Source: Pristionchus mayeri
Taxonomy: Eukaryota; Nematoda; Chromadorea; Rhabditida; Neodiplogasteridae
Direction: 5' to 3'
Assembly: GCA_036245805.1 (NCBI GenBank)
Contig: BTRK01000001.1
Location: 26,481,087 to 26,545,086, forward strand
DNA: 64,000 nt
The translations under genes were made by a program, and so were the position numbers. Positions 12,001 through 25,374 of the stretch are shown here, piece after piece. The notes beneath the pieces are model-generated. The model was not told the origin of the DNA, ran no database searches, and saw only the letters and a program-made list of their open reading frames with translations. How positions within the stretch are numbered: position 1 is the first letter of the stretch; each line of letters starts with the position of its first letter.

Positions 12001-15000
12001 AGGAATCATGCGAGTTACTACACTCATCACTTCGCGATATTCGGAAGGAGAACTGAATAGACGAGACTATCTCCCACTCGCACTCTCTCTTCGATCATCT
12101 AGAAGGAGAGAGCATGCAAATTGGAGATAGTTTGATCATAGAATTCACAAGTGAATTTTCGATTACTACTATTCAATAGTTGACTAGATATTCTCAAAGC
12201 ACACAACAATGGTGTCGAATTTCATCTAGCAAAAAGTATTTCTGTTCAAAGATTCTATCAGCTATATATTTTGAATCTTCTCCCGTATCCTTCCCTCCCT
12301 CCTCCCTTCTCCCCTCTCTTCACCTCGTTTCGTCGATGCTCGTGAGCAATCGAGTGACTATTTTGTCTGCACTTATCGATTCCATCGACTGCGTGCAATT
12401 CTCAGCCCACATCGCCCCGAGCAGAGGAAGAGCCACCCACGAATTCCCTGCAATAAATGTTTAAATTTCCAATTTACTAAATAACAGCTGAAAAAAATGC
12501 TATCCAGTCAGCACAAAGAGGTCTTGGTAAGCTGAGATTCTCCCTTTTAGAATGGCCTTAATTTTGAATCCCAGCTATTTTTGCGCGTAACTACCATTAT
12601 CGATCTCGTTGTGTATCTCTTGGGCGATTGCAGCTAGAGAAGCAGAGAGATTCGAAGGTCGAGCGACGGAGAGAAGAGAGGATTCAGTAGAGGAGCAGGC
12701 GAAGAGACGATCGCACACCTTCGTTGAATGCAATTTTAAACAAATCTTTTGATTAAACTACCATTATACCCCAAAATTGCAGAAAAACCGATAATGTGCT
12801 AACCTTTACAGTAATCGCATGACCGTTCCGATCTCCGCAGGACCCGCCCTTCTTCGAAGCAGATGGAAGAACGAGAGAAGTGGAGGAAGAGAGGGAAGAG
12901 GGAAGGGAGACGAGAGAGGAGAAACCTGAAAAATGCATCGATTCGAATTGGATGAATTCGATAGATAATTGGCTCACCGTCAATCATTATCGATCGTATT
13001 CCGAAGGTCACTGATAGCGGTAGATCAGTATCGGACCATCCATCTCCGAGAGATACAGTGAAGGGAGAGAGAGCTATGAGTGGAGAAGTATCGATCTGAA
13101 GTATATTTTGATATTTTTTAAATTTACACATATTTGTTGCTAATGCCTATGTTTCGTTTACCAAATCATTTTCATACTACTGTACTCCTATTATCTTATA
13201 GTAACCTTTTCCCCTATCATTCTCACCTCGATTCTTCCTACAGTAGGAGGTGAGTTCATCTGCAGATTGATGAATCCAGCTGATTCTCCCTCTTCATTCA
13301 ACGCCACGAGAGAGACGGAGTAGAGACGACCGGGGAGGAGACCCGGCCAGGAGGGAGAACTGCCAGCAGTCCATTATTAATCATTTGGTGATCAATAACT
13401 CAATTCAGTTAAATATCCCTGTCCGACTTCGGTACATTTGGTACATTGCATTCTAATTCACATGGTATGCGCATTACTCGAACATATAGTTCAAACGTCC
13501 TCACGTGCTCTGTCCTCCAGGAGGAATGGTCAACGAGAGCACCACAGATTCGGAAGCCGAAGTTTCCTCCTAAAGTGTTTGATGGGTTTCCTGATTGTTG
13601 ACGCCTAATTCTTACCGAGGAGAAATTGTGGAACGGTGTGATCAGGAAGGAGGAGAGATCGATATTCACTACAATTTGGGCAGTTCTTTTGATGAATTTG
13701 TATGCTGGAGTGTGGAGAATGAAGTAAGAGAGATGAAATGTTCACCATCATCTAGTGAAATCTGCCAGATTGAAGAGAGATCGCCTCCAGCACTGGAGAC
13801 GAACGCTCGTATTCTGAAAACAAGGAGAGATTGATCCTTTGTGATTTTCGACAGAGAACAGAAGTGCTGATTCGAATGAACAGTTGCATTTGCAACGATT
13901 CGTATGTGAAATATTGCCACAATCATTCCGTGAATTCGTACCTCACAAATTCGTCCGTGTTGAACTTCTCCTTCTCGAGTGAATCGAAGCGAATTGTCGG
14001 TGATCTGCATTTTAGAAAGTTGAACAATCCACAAACGTCATTTTCCTTCCATATATCACTTGTCACTGATATGAGAACCTAGTCGTGAACTCGGACTGGC
14101 TAGAGCGCTTCGCAGAACGAATGAAGACGTCTCACCTCGCTGGTACGGTATCCAGTAGGGTAGTCACAGTCGAAGTCAACGTCGAGATGTTCAGCGATCG
14201 GATCGAATCCGTGAAGAGCATCCTGAAAATCTGTTCGATCTTTGACCTTTGATCCGTCTCACCTCGTATTTGCTTGCAGTGTGTTCGCAGCGATGGAGAG
14301 TATCGGAGAGGAGAGATCCAGAGAGGATGGTAGGTCACAACTGCGGTTGGTAGGGCCTGAATCAGTCTTTCTTGTGTCTTACAATTGGTGCCCAATTCAT
14401 GTTATTAAAGGCTAGGCACAATACTGCTTACGTGTAATTTCTTTATTTGTACCTGTAGAAAGGGTGGAACTGGCATACCGGAAAGATTGAGACAGCTCCA
14501 AGCATGGATCACAGCTCCTGAGGGGGAATTGGGGTCGAAGGATGAGGATGCATCGATGGACTGAAATAGAATATTTGCATAATTTCTATCACAACAATTT
14601 GATAAAATCTCACCACCAGACTATCGATTGGCGAAGTCTTGTGAGCCGCATCAACAATTGCAACTAGAGGATCGATCTCGATCTGGATTAATTTGACATA
14701 ATAAATTTAATTATTATAAACAATAGTGTCCTACCTGGAACACTCTCTCATCGCTGGCCTTGTAATTCTTTCCATTATGCGAGTAGGTTCCTTTTAGAGT
14801 GATATTCACCTGAAATCCCCCGAGCCAATCGATAATTTGCCATGCTGAAATACCGTAGTATTCGGTGTAAAGAAGAACGCGGGAATTCGGTAGTTTCCCT
14901 CTCTAGTCTGCTCGGCACCATTCAGCATCCACGAGTACTGTAATCGACAATTAATTTGAATCGGTAATCGTAGCTCACAGTCACATCCGATGGTGAGAGC

Positions 15001-18000
15001 GAGGCATTGCAGAGAATGAACGAAGAGGAGGCTGTTAGGGACAACTTCTTTGATGCCACGACTCTGAAACACTAGCAGTCAGTATGCAACAATTCCTTTA
15101 AGAAAACTCCCACATTATTTCACCACAAGGAGTGAACTCATAGACTGTGAAATTCGTAAAGAAATCCGTCATTAGTTCTCACCTCGAGTCCAGTCCGTGG
15201 ATTGTCACAGTAAACGTCGCAGCGGCATCGGAAGCATGCAGATTGATATTCTGATTCGTGCATTTCTGTGCGAAATTGCAAGCCGAGATCGATATCGTCG
15301 TGGGCTCGTTAACTTGTAGCTAAGATCCATTTATTATTTTGTTAATTACCTCGAAATCTTACAAGTGAAGTCGGAATCGCGACTTTCCTGGTGCTCAAGG
15401 GACTGATGGCGGAAGAGAGCGCCGCTTAATGTCTTTGGTCATTGTTTGTACGTACCACACGACCATGCTAGACTCACTACAGTACCCTTTCCGGCGCTCC
15501 AGTGGTAGGTCATCTCCTGGTTGCCTGATCCCGTCAATTGCTTCAACTCGACGTCAGTAGAGGGAACACACGTCATCACTTCCTGATAAGTATTGATCGA
15601 TATTTTTGGAAGATGTATATCTTCATTTTTGTACTTCATCATTCTGTCTTAAAGAATTGATAGTCAGACTGATACCTACCTCGGTGTAGGAAACGATGAA
15701 ATCAGGAGAGACGGCGTTAGAGGCAGATTCGACGACCAGATGTTTCTGAAATGTTGTCAAATTCTCAAATGAAACAGTTTTCTAATTTTGAAAAAATGAA
15801 AGAGCAAGTAACTGACAATGGAAGGGTCGAGTAGGACATTGAATGCCTTGGTCATCCTCAGCAGATCTTTCTCTCTCACACTCGCATTGCTGCCGAAGGA
15901 GATGAGCAGACCACGACCAGTGGAGGAACACGAGGCATTCACTGCAAGGAAAGGGGTAGGATACACGGTAATGGATCTTTGAATTTTCAAGGGCGTACAA
16001 CTCTCTGCTTTATCCGGAATGGAAAAGAGGTGGGAGATTGAAAAGAGCTGGCAGGGATATTTTTAATGTTATAAAAAATTAAGTGTAAGAAACAATAAAA
16101 AAAAAATCACACCTCCAAAATTGGCGTGGTCGACGAAGAATTGGGAGCAGCCGAAGACAGAAGGAGCGATGCTGCAGCCATCGCACGAATACTCGAGACC
16201 GAGAAGAGAGTCGAGCATCGAGATGGAACCGGCTGGAGAGAGAGAGAGATCTTTGATCATCGTAAGACATTCTTTGTATGCTGTGATTCTGCTTCAATCA
16301 CAGCAAAGAGGAGGGTAATTTTATCTTTCTGCAGCGTGAAATAGTTCGTCACTTTTTTTAGTGAGATGAAATCATCAAAGGTAGGACAAAACCTCACTGG
16401 CTTCAGTAGTTGTCGTCGTTGGTTGCGCGGTCGTCATTGTTGTTGTAGTCGATGTTGTCGTTGAGGTCGTCGGCCGCACTTTCGTCGTCGTCGATCGAAC
16501 TGTTGTCGTTGAAGTCGTCGTCGAGGGAACTGAAATCATTCGCTGTCTGTGTCGAATCATAAATTTGATGTAACTGTAACCTATACAAGTCCCCAAATTA
16601 TGAAATGGGCTAGAATTCGGACCTCTCGTCGTGACGGTAGTCTTCATCGTCGAAGCCGTCGTTGTCGTACCTGCTGTTGTGGTCGTAGCAGTGGTCGTGG
16701 TCGTCGGGCTGCAAGGAGTGTTGCTGCAGCAGCTGCAGAATCAGACGACCCACGTCGTGGCTGCAGAAGTCGCGGCAGTAGTTGATGTCGTCGTTGGTCG
16801 AGCGGTCGTAGTCGTTACTCGGACATCAGTCATAAGCACGACTGTGGGCGTTCTCAAGGGGGATTTATTAACAGAAACTGTGAGGCATAAATAATACAAA
16901 TTGCTCCTGAATTCGACAAGACGAAAATGAGAATCGCATAGCTGACTCGCACTTTTTGCATCTAATTTCAACTAACAAACATGAGCGCGGTTGGAGAGAA
17001 TTTCAGAAGACTGAGAAGCATTAACCCCACAACCATCCCGTGTAGTCTCCTCCACTGCTCTCATCACGGCAAAGTAGGACTCACTGGTGTTTCCTGGTTA
17101 CATTCTCGAGTTTCTCCGATCGCACTCCGTAGATGGAGTAGTTTCCAGCAGAGGAGAGACTGGAGATATCGCAGTTGATCGAGTCGAGCGAACCAGTGGC
17201 GTTGAAGCGAGTGCCCTCCACTCAAATGGTCGAGATTTGAAGGTGTTTAAAAAAATTATCCAAGCAAAAACAACCATAACTATACCAGTGAAGCAGTAGG
17301 GCGTGCCAGCTAACCGAGCGTCAAGCGGATTCCTCGAGAATGATATCTGGGCGAGGTCGTGCATTATGTCTTCATTGACTCCTCTTCTTTACCGCTCGAA
17401 AGATCAAATTTCTCGAGTGACTTACCTGTAGGTACTTCCTCTCCACATTCACCGGTATACTCGAGATGAAATCGTCGGCGGTTCGAACGAGTTCAAAGAA
17501 GGGCAGGAAAACGACAGCTGATGAGCCAATCACGAGCATTTCTTTTCCTGAACAATGTTTAAAATTTTTAAAAAATAAATTTAACAATGCCTGCGGAGGT
17601 TAGGTTGCATGCCACTTGAACTTCTCCGTGGAAGAGAGATTGATGGATGGAGAGAGATAGGGTTGAGGTCTCCTAAATAATGAAAAAAGAATTGTCTTTT
17701 CGTCTTTCGATAACAGGTATAGTGACTAACCCTGTTCAGCGTGACTGAACTCGCGTCGAACGATCCGTCCTTGTTCGTCAACCAGCACTTTCTAACTGTA
17801 GCTGAAGAGACATCGACGGACGAGAGATTTAGCTTGGAAAGTGATCTTTGACCTTTGTCCTTATGACTAGCTCATACCGTTATCGTCGCTGTCTCATCAC
17901 TTGTTGCGTCCAGTACGATAGGAGAGAGCGGGACCGAAACCTGGAATTTCTTAGTCTTGTTGATTAGAAGTGTGATTGGTTGCAACAGTGTAGGTCAAGC

Positions 18001-20521
18001 ATTAGGCGAGTGACTTACGAGGAAAGGCCGCGAGGGTAAGGTGGAGTTTTTGAACGAGACCTCACGGGATTGAAACAAGATCTAATTCTAAGAACTTCTA
18101 CGTTTTTCATATCTGCTAAACGCCACTGTATATGTCTGGGCTCATAGTGGGAAGAGGTGTAAAACCGTTCATTTCTGAGGCTATGTTCAGAAATTAGACT
18201 ACAGCCCAGACGTCCGCAGAGGTGTTTAGTAGATATGAAAAACATAGAAGTTCTTTGCATTTGATCCTCTTTCGATCCCGCTTGGTCTCGTTCAAAAACT
18301 CCAACCTACCCTCGCGGCCATTCCTTGTCAGCTTGAGAAGGATGAGAGGATGAAGTAAAGAGAATGGAGTCATAGTCAGATAACGGACGTTTAGCATAGC
18401 AGGCAGGGTAGTCGTTGGAGCAGAAGTCGTCGTCGTTGTTGTCGTTGATGATGGAGTCGACGTCGTCGAACGCAACGGGATACTGAATTGTGATCCATTG
18501 ACTGAATTTCAGGGACAATATAATAACGGGTGAGAGATTATTGATTTTGACATACCTAGATGTTGTGCTCGCCTTAGTCTCTGTGTGCATTGTATCTCTA
18601 TCAGTTGTGATTGGCTTGCTATTTGTTAGTTTTGAAGTGGACATTGTTGTTGTCGTTGTTTCCTTGGAACTTCCCATCGTTATTCTTGTCATTTTCGGTT
18701 TGGTCGATGTTGGAATCGACGTTTCTCTGATCTCCATTGTGCTACTCTTCATCGTCAACGATGTCGGCAGATCAGATGAAGTCGTTCCCTTCATCGTTGT
18801 CTTCCCTGTAGATGCAGTAGATTCAGTAGATGACGTCGCCACTGTCGTCATCGTTGTGGTTCTTCTGTCAGTAGTAGGAACTTCCATCATGCTACTTGTC
18901 CTTGTAGTGTTTAGTCGAAGTCTGGTAGGAAACCACCAGAATGACTCCTTTTTCGTCGTTCCCTTGCTGGTCATAGTGCTACTCTCTATTGTTCTCGCAT
19001 TGGTTTGGTTCAATAGAATGTCAATTATCGAATCAGGTTGGATTGTTTTTGGCCGCCATGGGTTGAACGGTCCAATTCCACTCCAATCACTGTATTTAAA
19101 GAATTGCAAAGGGAGAAAGTAAATCTTAAAAAATAGCAGGAAAGATCATTAAATACCTCCTATCGATGTTCGGACAGAGCCGCAGGAACTCCCTAGATAC
19201 AGGCAGAGAGGCGCAATCCTGACATTAAATTTTTTTAACATAATTAATTGAGTTATTACAAATAAACAGAATACCTGACAACTCTGCAAATCGATCAAGC
19301 TGGCTGCATCACTGGCTTGATTGTGTGCAGTCAGGAGGGCAAATATGAGTGAAGAGGTGCTGGATTGAGCCAGTCAATTGTTAGTTTGATAGTCTCGTCG
19401 AATTGTGCCCAATTAAAGTCTCCGTATTGAATAAGAATGGATAGAAGAGACTGACCGACAGACGTTTAGCTGATCATACGTAGTGAGATTTGAGCGCACG
19501 AGAAAGGAGATACGGCAGGATTCTCCGACTGAGACTACCTGCACCATTATCATTGTATTAACAAAATTGTTCCCAAGGACACGGTGTGATAAATGCTCAT
19601 GATTTGAAATCAAATTAAAAATGAAACCTTTCCCGGCATTCCTGCGTACAAATCCCCGTCGAATCGATAAAAGGGCAACCCTGAGGTTACGAAAATCTGA
19701 CGCTTCGGGACGAAGGTGGAATTTACAGAATCGAGGAGATCAGAGAGGATGATTGGACTAGCAGCAGTCTAAAAAACTTTTATTTTATTTTTCAATTTAA
19801 TCGCTAACCACCTCTCTTTTCCTACGCTTTTGAAGTGTCTGATCGATGGGAGATGTTGTTTCCGGATTTGTCGCTGTTAAAGGCATATCATATTTTCCAA
19901 GCAATCAAAAAAAAAGGAAACATATGATTAAAACCTCACGCAAGCTCGTTGCGGTAAATCCTTCTTCGTTCGTTTGAAGATTGCAATCAGTGAGCATCCA
20001 ACTGATGGGAGATTCGAAGCCTGCCTCGAGAATCTGAAAAGTAAGGAATTCTGTAATTTCCAAACTCGTTTTTTCCAAACAATTGACAGGGTGAGTAATC
20101 ATAAAAATATGCGTGTGATAAATAGTATGGATAAAACTTACTAGAACCCTGCTCGTGTTTCCTCTCGTTAATTGTTCGAGGATTTCAGAGAGAGGAACGG
20201 AGCTCGAAGAGACACCCTTGAAAATTTTGATTTTTCTTATTTATACATTAATGTTTATTCGAACCTGATTTGCTTCTTCGCTGCTGAGAGAAGGAAGGGA
20301 GGACGGAGATTGAGGGACATTGGGGAGAATCGAGGGCCGTAAGGAATCTGGAGTAAAGGAATTTACATGAATCTAATTCATATTAGGCTCAAATATTGTA
20401 TACTTTTCTCACCATCCAGTGCACATTTCGCTCCTTCCCCGAGGCATTTTGTGATGTCCGATAGTGTGGCGGCAAGGAAAAGCGGGAAAATATGAACAAC
20501 GGAAAGTATGAGGGCTCTCAT
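6093..20521 (-). CDS. Large mucin-like type I membrane protein with REJ/PKD-like modules and a degenerate GPS motif
   Basis: Many short exons run from a start at 20521 to a stop at 6093. Exon 1 (20413-20521) encodes a signal peptide (MRALILSVVHIFPLFLAATL). Next come a furin-like site (QKRRKRE, near 19820), a long Ser/Thr-rich exon (about 18550-19100), more Thr/Pro-rich stretches (18330-18480, 16390-16850), and beta-rich modules with Y-x-W motifs (YHWSAGKG near 15500, YSWMLNGA near 14930), like REJ or PKD domains. At 8244-8365 an exon reads CFIRS...GW...C...FLSCSCQNTGILA and splices in phase to VFTV, which matches a GPS/GAIN motif but lacks the His-Leu-Thr/Ser cleavage site. More ectodomain follows, then one membrane helix (LVLALVISISTILLLSGLYV, 6410-6480) and a Pro-rich tail (HPPPPMYP). 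Polycystin-1 and LOV-1 combine similar parts but have a PLAT domain and many membrane spans; those are absent here. Intermediate exon joins are incomplete and the locus could be two genes. No function is assigned beyond cell-surface or shed glycoprotein. Confidence 0.6.
9700..11281. mobile_element. Non-autonomous foldback element, 1.58 kb, flanked by TTAA
   Basis: Two long inverted arms (about 9700-10323 and 10645-11281) are near-identical reverse complements around a roughly 320-base AT-rich centre. The ends read GAGACCCTCC and GGAGGGTCTC and both outer flanks are TTAA (9696-9699 and 11282-11285), the target duplication typical of piggyBac-type insertions. The arms contain matching open frames of up to 119 codons, but these are low-complexity mirror copies and show no transposase motif. 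It lies in an intron of the large membrane glycoprotein gene. Confidence 0.85.
18022..18324. repeat. Imperfect palindrome with ~130-base arms overlapping coding sequence
   Basis: Left arm about 18022-18150 and right arm about 18195-18324 are reverse complements with scattered mismatches. Shared blocks include GGCCGCGAGGGT and GGAGTTTTTGAACGAGAC. The right arm begins at the exon end (donor near 18317) and the left arm covers the next likely exon (donor at about 18020) of the membrane glycoprotein gene, so exon/intron borders sit inside the palindrome. Confidence 0.75.
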
Positions 20522-21832
20522 GTTCGAAATCCCATTGTGATCTCTGAAAGTATATCATTACTACTAGAAATGTCATAATTTAGAGGAAATGAGTAATTAG
20601 TAATTATTGTCAGGTGCGACAAGCAAGTTAGCGAACAGGAAAGGAGAGGGAAAGGGCAGAATTGTCGATGACTTCTCTTTCTTTCGCGGGCCTATGCCCA
20701 GTTTCCGTGGTTACTCTCCTGAGTTTGGAGGGAGAGGAAAGGGATTCGGATGAATGAGATTTGTGATGGGAAGAGAGAAGAAGGAATGGTGTTGTGATGA
20801 ACTCGATGAGTCACTTGTAGGAGTTCCTTTTATTTTCTGTGTTTCATACATTTCTTTGCAAATTGCTTCCTGAACAAGTTATGCACTGTTTAGATAGGAT
20901 TCCTTGCAGGGTTTCTTTGGTTCCCCCGCATTCTTCGGGTTCCAAACCTATCCGATATGGCTCATTTCGAATCCTGGGGAGAGATAGCATGGACATCGGG
21001 GAGAGTACCGTGAGAAGAAGTGACGGGATGGGAAAGGACGGCAGACTAGCATCTCACTCTATTCATTCCACTCGTTCTCTTCTGTCTCTGGCTGGAAAGA
21101 GAACACTGAAATGGAGAGATTCTCCTGGAAAACAGATCACATTTCACTAAGAATTCTCAAATAGATGGAGGGGATGGCGAACTTCACATCTCACCATTTC
21201 ACACGCTTTCTGCACTGGAAACGATGCCGAATTGCGAATTCAATAGATTCCGTGGGGTTCATGGACCAATTGAGAAGCTCTCGAATCGAATGTTCAGAGA
21301 CCAAAGACCAAACGAGAATTCACTGATCAAATTGCACGTTGAAAGCGAAATTTATCCAGAATTTTCAGCCCTTGATGACTCATGGCCTTGAATTACCATT
21401 CAATAAGAATTCAACTGCTGGAATCTCTTCGAATCTTAGGAGTTTACGTGAACAACAATAATTTTATTGTCTCTTCTAATGGAGATTGATTCACGCCGCA
21501 AACAGTCGATTTCCCTTCTTTTTCTCCTCTCGCTGAACCTTATTCTCGGCGCAAAACTCTCCTCCCTTGACCGTTCCAGCAGTTCGGCCGTTCTCTGCGC
21601 TCTCTCCAATCCGCTTGCTATCTCGCTCTCTCTAACCGACGAGAGACAACGGAGATTGGAGAGAGACTGACCGCTGCGAACAGAGGTAATTCGAGCGAGT
21701 AGAAAAATGGCATCAAATGAGGGTACAAAAGGCTGCGATGTGCGGCCAAGAGCAGCTCTTCTTTGCATTTCAATTCTTTCATTTTTTTACCGTATTCTCG
21801 CCTTCAACGTATCGCTAAGTGATTTTCTTGAG
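20522..21832. other. Divergent intergenic region
   Basis: Lies between the starts of the membrane glycoprotein gene (-) and the collagen gene (+), so it should hold both promoters. No TATA box or coding sequence could be assigned with confidence. Confidence 0.5.
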
Positions 21833-23088
21833 ATGACAACGATGACGGGGGCGCACTATGCGGCCTACTCGGCCATTGTGATGTCCGGTATTGTCGTCAT
21901 GGCCTGCCTCATCTTCATGCCCCAGCTGGCGATGAAGGTATTCTGTTAGATATGGCTTGCAAAGAATGACTCACGTCATTCTGCGTAATCCTTTAAAATT
22001 ATGATAGAAAACGCAAACTGGAGACAGTCCTTACTTCTGTCCCATTTTTTTATTAATTAAACTTGTTTCAGGTAAACCACATCACGAACGACGTCTACAA
22101 GGGCATGAGCGAATTCCGCGCCATGGAGCACGCCACCAAGTGAGTACCACGTTCACGATCCCTGATACGATACCATAGCCGGTTCTGGATACTGTACCTA
22201 CAGTGATCCCTCTTCAGGATGGAGTACCGTGCAGTCGGCGTCTTCGCGCCCCGCCGTCGTGACACTCGCGAGGCCTACGGACAGTGCAACTGCAACCCCG
22301 ACGCCGGATGCCCTGCTGGACCTCCTGGTACGGAACCAGTTCTGGTACTTGGTACCATGGAGCCAACCACCTCTCTGGTGCCCGGTACCACACTGTAGAA
22401 CCAAGCCGTGCTTTTGGTACCAACCCAATCCAACCCAATTCAGGTCCCCCCGGTCAGCCTGGTCGCGACGGAGAGGATGGTCTGGCCGGTCCTCAGGGAG
22501 CCCGCGGTCTTCCCGGCAACTCGCCCGCCTACACTCACAACGAGCAGGCATCGTGCAGAGTCTGCCCCGACGGACCCCCCGGTATGGTAGAATGGATTAC
22601 TGTAGCCATCCTTCTATAACATTTCTGCCTCACCGCACGGTACCAGATGTATCTTATCTCCTTCATTTATAGGACCTCCCGGTCCTCCTGGAGCTCCCGG
22701 AGAGCTCGGCCAACCCGGAAACAACGGACCCCAGGGACAGCAGGGACACGATGGATTCCCCGGCAACCCCGGTTTCCCCGGAGGCCCCGGAGATCTCGGA
22801 CGCGCAGGAAATCCCGGACCCCATGGTGCTCCCGGCCGCGATGGATCCCGTGGAGGCAAGGGCGCTCCTGGTGCCCCCGGTCCCCGTGGACCTCCCGGAC
22901 CTCCAGGATTCCACGCGGCTCCCGGAGCCTCCGGCAACCCCGGTCGCCCCGGTCAGCCCGGAGCACCCGGACTGGGCGGACAGCCTGGCGCACCCGGAGC
23001 GCCTGGATACCCTGGCCGCGCGGGAGACCGCGGAGCACCCGGACCCGATGCCACCTACTGCCCCTGCCCTCGTCGCACCACAGCATGA
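21833..23088 (+). CDS. Nematode cuticle collagen
   Basis: Five exons (21833-21937, 22072-22139, 22218-22327, 22444-22581, 22673-23088) join in phase. The N-terminus has a hydrophobic signal-anchor segment ([20 protein letters not shown]), then a conserved non-collagenous region with an RRRDTR site resembling the subtilisin-like processing site of cuticle collagens, a Cys pair (CNCNPDAGC), and Gly-X-Y blocks interrupted by a short Cys-containing spacer (CRVCPDG). The long last exon encodes most of the triple helix and ends in a Cys pair (YCPCPRR). This is the standard layout of secreted cuticle collagens, which trimerise, are Cys-linked and form the exoskeleton. The in-frame ATG at 21833 was chosen over upstream ones because it puts the hydrophobic segment near the N-terminus. 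The introns at 22328-22443 and 22582-22672 are rich in the palindromic hexamer GGTACC or its variants. Confidence 0.92.
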
Positions 23089-25252
23089 AAACAAAGAGCT
23101 ACTGTGTAATAGAACCGATAAAAAGCACTTGTGCACAACTTTTCTTGCCCGATACATCAAGTTCAATCACAAGGAAGCTCTAAGTAGAACAGAGAACATT
23201 TGCTTTATGAGTGTGATACCTAGTCAAGTTTCGAAGCTCGCATTTCAGTGTGCACGAAGGAATCAGTGCAAGAGAATCCTGAGCGTTCTCCGATCTCTTT
23301 CATCTGCTTTTGTCTAGAGACTCGCCATTGAACCCAGTGAAGAGGAGGAAGGAATGCCGACATCGGAGGACATCCATTAGACTTCCCATACCAAATAGAG
23401 CTTCCGTAGCTCCTTTGACGTTTGTTTCCGGATAGATTTCGCGAGATGAACTTAAAAAGTGAGATGTGAAAACTAAATGAGTTTCGAATTCGTATTGTCA
23501 ATGATGCTTTCAATGAGTGTTGATCTTGGTAACCTCTCCATTGACAGTTCGGAAAATGGATTTTATTGGATTTCCTTAGGGATGCAAAGTGTTGTCCCTT
23601 AGAATCACCAAAGAATTGGAACAGTCTCTCTGTGATTCAACTCTGCCCCTCTTAGGCACTCCATCTACAAACACAATGTCAGAAACTCTATGACTCATTC
23701 AGCCCCTTGCACTCTTCGGTTGTTCCAAATAAACACGTTCTCCACAGAGTTGATTACGAGACAGATAAATGTCAAGACCATGCCAGAATTCTGCGAGAAT
23801 GTATTCTCTGACATGGCTTCTGCTGATTCATCTTCCCCCTTGCTCTCTTCGGTCCCTCCATCTACAAACTTTTCTCGACGCGCGCTCCAAGGCCAGAACG
23901 CGTGCAAAAAGGAAGAGAGAAGTGGAGGAGAGAAACAGAGAGCCGATTGAACAAGCGAAAGTGACACCCTTCCTCTGCTTCTCTCCGCTCTCTCCAGATC
24001 ACACACTCCCTCGTCTGTTAGACGACACCGAGAGAACAGGCAGAATAGAGAGAATCAAACACGACTGCACTCTCCTTCTTGTCTCCTGAATCCGTCCTAC
24101 GGTGCACTGCACCCACACTGTAGTCTTCGGAAGGTTGGCAGCGCGTATCGAACTCGGTGGCGCGTTTACGCGCATCCGCTCCTCACGCGTCCGCGCGGTT
24201 CCGGTTCGACGCGGAGAGGACGCTGAAAGGCCATAAAGAGACAAAAAGAGGCGGTGTTCAAAGAGAGAATGTCTCCCTGAATGGCATTGAGCTTCTTCTT
24301 CCTTTTCTCACGAACGGGCCGATAGGAGACAAAAAGACGACGTCTTCGGAAGGATTCCATGGACGACGACGAGTGAAATGCGAAACGGCCCGATGTCATT
24401 TGGAATGGCGGACTATTGAGAGGTCTTCCTAGACGAACAGAGACCTCAGTGGGCATTTGAAGCATTTCTGAGAGAATGAGACTGTTTTGTCTCAACCTCG
24501 GGTAGAGTCGCACAAGTTTAGAACAAGTATGGATACAACTTGTGTGCCTCCTCCTACGCTCAAGTCGATTTGCAACTTGTAAACAAGTTTGATTGACTAG
24601 TCTTTTCCCGAGACGAAAATGTTGTTGTCTCCACGCGTTGCCTGCTTTTCAATCATCAAACTCCTCATTGTTCGCTATTGTGTAGAAGGCGATCTTATGA
24701 AACGCTAGGGACATTTCAAGTGCAGGGCGTGACCGAAATGTTGCACGGGGGCTCCAAGATAATCACACGAGTGAAAGGCGAACCGACTAGATCCCTTTGG
24801 GTAAAAGGCTTTCTTGCAGAGGCACTGTGAGGGAGATTCCTTGGACGCAGTGAACAAAGGTTCGAAATGGATTTTCGAACATTCCTAATCCGATGGATCC
24901 GCCTATTTGTTTGGCCGAATGGATTGTAGTCAGTGCCAAGTTTGTGATCATAACAGGACGAGGAAGGAAGGACTGGTATCAAGTGGCACCTGAAGATATC
25001 ATGACTATCATTCATAATCAACTCAATATTTTGCTCTGATTGTGAGACTGGTTACTTCTGTAAACACCAGGAAAATCAGCTGCTGGGAAAATCAGCTGCT
25101 GGGCTGGGGGCCGTGGCAGCCGGGAACAAAAAAAAGATGCCGTTCATGCTTGTTTTCCTCTTCCCTGTACCAGTGTGAGACACTCAATGCCTCTGATAAG
25201 GGAATTCATCTTACCATTCAGTATTCTTCGATACCCGGAAGATTTTTTATGG

Positions 25253-25374
25253 GGGTGTATTATTTTAGAACTGGTAATTTTAGAATTCCACGAGGGTGAA
25301 AAAAAAGTTCCAAATTCATAATTGAGCCCAAAAACAAAGAGTACAAAAATTACCATTTCTGAAATCATACACCC
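25253..25374. mobile_element. Small MITE-like inverted-repeat element
   Basis: About 28-base imperfect terminal inverted repeats (left starts GGGTGTAT, right ends ATACACCC) enclose an AT-rich centre; total 122 bases, no coding capacity. Target duplication not clear. Confidence 0.55.

Noticed and set aside
18541..19122. 193-codon hydrophobic open frame on the plus strand
   Set aside because: It is the antisense of the Thr/Ser-rich exon of the membrane glycoprotein gene; the Val/Ile/Leu-rich composition is what the complement of Thr/Ser codons gives.
22198..23183. Several long Pro/Arg/Gly-rich open frames on both strands
   Set aside because: Shadows of the collagen Gly-X-Y repeat in other frames.
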